From Chinchilla lanigera (taxonomy: Eukaryota > Chordata > Mammalia > Rodentia > Chinchillidae), in assembly GCF_000276665.1 (NCBI RefSeq), contig NW_004955402.1, forward strand, positions 4,936,759 through 5,000,758: 64,000 bases of DNA, in the 5' to 3' direction. A program made the position numbers and the translations under genes. Under the pieces are notes generated by a model. The model saw only the letters and a list, made by a program, of their open reading frames with translations. It was not told where the DNA came from and did not search any database. Of this stretch, positions 60,638 through 64,000 are shown one piece after another. Each line of letters starts with the position of its first letter. Position 1 is the stretch's first letter.

Positions 60638-61974
60638 ATATATTTTCATTTTTGTCTGCCTTTAGGAATTTTTAAATTTCCTCATCAAGTTCTTTAGTGA
60701 CCCACTTATCATTCAAAAATGAATTCAGTTTCCATCCTTTGAATAGTTTCTCTCACTGTTAATTTCTAGTTTCATTCCATGATGATCTGATATGATGCAA
60801 CAATTATTTAAATTATTACTGTATTTGTTAAGACTTGCTTTATGGCTTAAAATACAATCTATATATTTTGGAGAACCTATTTGAGCTGCTGAAAGGAATG
60901 TGTATTCTGCAGTTGTCAGATGAAACCTTCTCAAACATCTGTTAAGTATATTTGACCTTTGGTGTAGTTTAACTCCAATATTTCTCTCTTTTTTTTATTA
61001 CCTGTCTATTCATTAAAGTGGTTATTGTAATCACCAACTATTTTTGTAGTGGGTCTTATTTTTTCTTTTATGTCATGTAGATTTGTTTTATAAAATTGAA
61101 AGACCAGTGTTTGGTGCATATATGATATACTTACAGTTGTTTTATCTTCTTAGTGGACTGTTCCTTTATCAATATGTAGTGGCCTTCCTTGTCTCTTCTT
61201 TTTACTGATACACACTTGTGATACATAATAATTTCATTCATTTTGCGAAATCGTTTTGTTGATCATTTTCAGTCCTCTGTCACTGATCCTTTTCAATCCC
61301 CTGAATAATTTCATCATGAAATCTACATTGTTGAATATGAACACAGGTACTTCTGCTTGCTGTCAGATGCTATTTGCAAAGAAGATCACTTTCCATCATT
61401 CAACTCTCAGTACCTATATATTTTTTTCAGCAAGGGTGTTTCTTGCAGGGAATAATTGGGTCCTATCGTTTACTGAAGTATGCTTATCTGTGTCTTTTAG
61501 CTTGAGAATCAAGACCATTTATTTTCAGAGTTATTATAGAAAGATATGTGATAATCAATGTCATTTTATTATTATTTTGCTTATGTTTCATCCTTTCCTA
61601 ATTTTATTTTGCTTATCTCCTTTTCTTTTGAGTGTATGGGATTGCTTTAAGTATCTTCTGTAGTGTTGGCATACTGGTCATGAATTCCTTTCATTTGTGC
61701 TTATCTTGGAATGTTTTTTTATTTGTTTCTTGATCTTTGATGAGCCTTTTATCTATCAAGTATTTATTGAGTCATTAGCCCATTTTATTTGGATTTCCTA
61801 TCTTTGTCTCGTAAATGTACTGAAAATGGCTGTAGGTTGTCTTTCCTTTTTTACTGATAATTTTGGAAAAGAGGGTTTTCTGATTATGGCAAAAATTGAA
61901 TTTATTCATTTATTCCAATATAAATAAGTTCTTTGTGTGTGCTAATGAATCCTTAAATATCTCAATATCACAAA

Positions 61975-63200
61975 AATTTTAGCTTAAACTTTCATCTTGA
62001 TGTTGTAGTTTTAGCTTTTGTGATTAAGTCTAGGGTCCATTTCAAATTCATTTACATGGAGGCTGGGGATTTAGCTCAGCGGCACAGCACCTGCCTGGCA
62101 AGCACGAGGTCATGAGTTCGATTCCCGGTACCGGAAAAAAGCAAACAATAAAACAAAAAAAGAAAAAGATAAATAATCAAATTCATGTACATGTAGAACG
62201 TAAAGTAAAAGTCAGCTGGCTTGTGTTGTTTTTATATGTGAATGTCTAACTTCTAGCATTATTTGCTTGAAAAAAATTGTCCTTTATTCATTAAATCCTC
62301 TTATCATATTACTGGAAAATGAATTGACTGCATATATATGGGACAACTTAGGTACCCTATTCTGTTAATGTATTTGTTGATCATAAGTAAGAAATACACG
62401 GCCTTAGTAAATGTACTTTTAGGGTAATTCTAGACATTCGGTGGTATGAATCCTCCAACTTTCTAAATTTTTATTTAAACTTGTGTTGGATGTTCTAGGT
62501 AATTTCCATTTCTGTACAATGTTAGAATTAACTTGTCAGTGATACAAAAAATCTTGCTCCTTTGAATGCTCAGTGTATAAAGCAATCAAGGGGAAATGAC
62601 ATTTTAATAATAATAGTGAATCCATTTGCCTCTGGGCAAATGATAGTTCTCTTTATATACATGGGTCATTTTTAATTTCTTGAGGAACTTTTTATAGTTT
62701 TCTCTGTAGATATCTTGTGCCTTTTACTCTTTCTTAGCTGTTTTTCTAAGTTCTTCATGCTTTTCTTAGTGCTACTCCCTATAGAATTTTAAAATGTTTT
62801 CCTCTGTTTGTTGCCAGCATACAGAAATACAGTTGATTATTTTATGTTGATCTTAAATCTTGCAGTGTTGCTAAATTCTAGTAATTTTTTAGTTATAATT
62901 TTCTACCTGGATAATTATCATCTGTGAACAATACAGTTTTACCTCTTATTTTACAACTGTTACACTTTTTACTGCTTTTTCTTGCTTTATTGTACTTCAC
63001 GGAAATAGAGAATAGAAGCGGAAAAAAATCAGTCAGTGCGGCTCAGTGCTGATTTGAGGGGAGAAGAGCATTCAGTGAAATACCAGTTCACGAGCTATTG
63101 ACTGTGAGTTCCTCTCAGTGCCGTACGGTTGTCGGATTGAGGGTGCTTCTTTTAGTTTTAGTTTGCTGAGCGTGTTTATCATTGTGTATTCGGCGTCATT
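61975..63200 (-). mobile_element. second L1, antisense, ORF2 C-terminal half
   Basis: The consensus position jumps back toward the L1 3' side at about 61975 ('AAGTCTAGGGTCCATTTCAA', 62025), then runs through 'GGTATGAATCCTCCAACTTT' (62442) and 'TCTTGCAGTGTTGCTAAATT' (62858) to the RT region near 63200. So this is another insertion abutting the previous one. Confidence 0.82.
62059..62177 (+). repeat. ID SINE nested in L1
   Basis: 'GAGGCTGGGGATTTAGCTCA' to 'GATTCCCGGTACCGG' and an A-rich tail. 'CAAATTCATTTACATG' (62043-62058) and 'CAAATTCATGTACATG' (62178-62193) form a 16-base target duplication with one mismatch. Confidence 0.96.
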
Positions 63201-63439
63201 AAGCGCATTTTCGGCCCCCACCAACATGACGACGTTGTTTTCCTTCTTTGTCCTGTGGTGCAGTGAGTATGCTCATGGCGATTAGAATGCTGAGCAGCCC
63301 TCGCACGTTTCCCTGGACACGTGCCATGTCCGGTGCTCTTCGGTTATTCTGTGGTTCAGCTTCCTTCTGGCCTCACTGCCCTGCAGCCTGTACTACTCCT
63401 TCCATGTTTCTTGTACTGCGGCTCTGTGGGTAATTACTG

Positions 63440-64000
63440 ATCTGTTTCTGTTGACTTGGAAGTGTTTTTAGTTTGCTCATTTTGAAGGGTATTTTTAAGA
63501 TCTGGATTGACAGATGTCATTTCTTTGTCTTCTGTCTCCAGTGTTTCTGATGAGAAGTTTCCAGGTCTCCTGTCGCAGTCTCACACTGCACAAGGTGTTG
63601 CATTTCTTGCTGCTTTCAAGATTCTCTTTGTATCTTTCACTCACTATGATTTGCCTAGTTTTGGTTTCCTTTATTTATTTTGCTTGGGTTTTACTACTCT
63701 TCTTAAACTTCCGGTTGATGTTTTGGCTACATTAGAAAGTGTTTTGATCATCATTCCTTCAGTGTTTGGAGCACTGGGCTACTATGCCTGCTCCTTCTCT
63801 CCCTTTTCTCCTTCTGCATGCTGGGTTACTGTTACGTCACAACCCCCCCGAGGTGGGATCTACTCATGTAAGGCAGGAATCATTCATCTCCTCTTTAATC
63901 ATTCTGATGAATCTGCTTTCGTGGGCACTTGCCCAGTTTCCCGTCATCTTCCGTCTTCTGGTAAGCCTCCCCAGCCACTTTTTATTTCAGACATTTTGAT
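63440..64000 (-). mobile_element. L1 fragment, antisense, runs off the window
   Basis: 'AGATGTCATTTCTTTGTCTT' (63512), 'GAGAAGTTTCCAGGTCTCCT' and 'AAGATTCTCTTTGTATCTTT' (63619) follow the antisense N-terminal ORF2 side of L1. The join to the preceding block (63200-63440) is unclear. Confidence 0.6.

Larger units (their letters stand above)
57690..61930 (-). mobile_element. long L1, antisense, 3' end to N-terminal ORF2
   Basis: About 3.9 kb of L1 once the two nested insertions are removed. In window order it runs from the 3' end, 'GATTTGCGTTTCCCTAATGG' (58330), 'ATGGTGAGAGTGCACATCTT' (59221), 'GAACCTGTCTGGTCCTGGGC' (59782), 'TCAATCTTGTTCATC' (60079) to the ORF2 endonuclease side ('GTAGTGGCCTTCCTTGTCTC', 61177; 'AGTGTTGGCATACTGGTCAT', 61662). 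Many stops and indels: a dead 5'-truncated copy. Confidence 0.92.

Noticed and set aside
1..64000. CRISPR arrays, operons, prophage or other bacterial systems
   Set aside because: SINEs, LINEs, LTRs and GT-AG introns show this is a mammalian nuclear sequence; nothing prokaryotic is seen.

Overview
This window is mammalian nuclear DNA, and the repeats point to a non-murine rodent. It carries several copies of a tRNA-Ala-like ID SINE ('GGGGCTGGGGATTTAGCTCAG' head, 'GGTACCGG' before the A tail), two B1 SINEs, many L1 fragments, L2 and MIR relics, and MaLR-like LTRs. The ID subfamily suggests an ID-rich rodent lineage; I cannot fix the species without a search.

The only gene I can support is a decayed, intron-containing copy of L3MBTL4 (a three-MBT-repeat, methyl-lysine-reader chromatin protein) on the + strand. 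Seven exon remnants lie in the expected order at about 6615, 7739, 9050, 10741, 13437, 31171 and 33383. They cover MBT1, the MBT1-MBT2 linker, MBT2, the MBT2-MBT3 linker and the first half of MBT3. Two exons (9050-9141 and 33383-33493) are still open with usable splice sites. The MBT1 exons have frameshifts, stops and a lost donor, the MBT2 exons are badly eroded, and the 31171 exon has lost one base. Introns and order rule out a processed copy. The simplest reading is a unitary pseudogene in this species. The upstream N-terminal exons and the downstream MBT3 second half, zinc finger and SAM exons were not found here; they may lie outside or be lost.

Layout: 0-6.6 kb is upstream intron with an ID copy and an L1 piece. 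6.6-13.6 kb is an exon cluster interrupted by an LTR and an L1 3' end. 13.6-31 kb is one long repeat-filled intron (MaLR-like LTRs, L1 in both directions, ID, B1, L2). 31.2-33.5 kb holds the last two recognisable exons. 33.5-57.7 kb is mostly non-coding sequence with scattered MIR, L1, B1 and a 1 kb L2, including GC-rich stretches at about 38-42, 44-49 and 51-53 kb that throw up chance open frames. 57.7-64 kb is almost solid antisense L1 with a nested solo LTR and two nested ID copies.

Comparisons with human L3MBTL4 and repeat consensus sequences are from memory, not from a search. Repeat subfamily names are therefore kept general and repeat boundaries are approximate unless target-site duplications are given.
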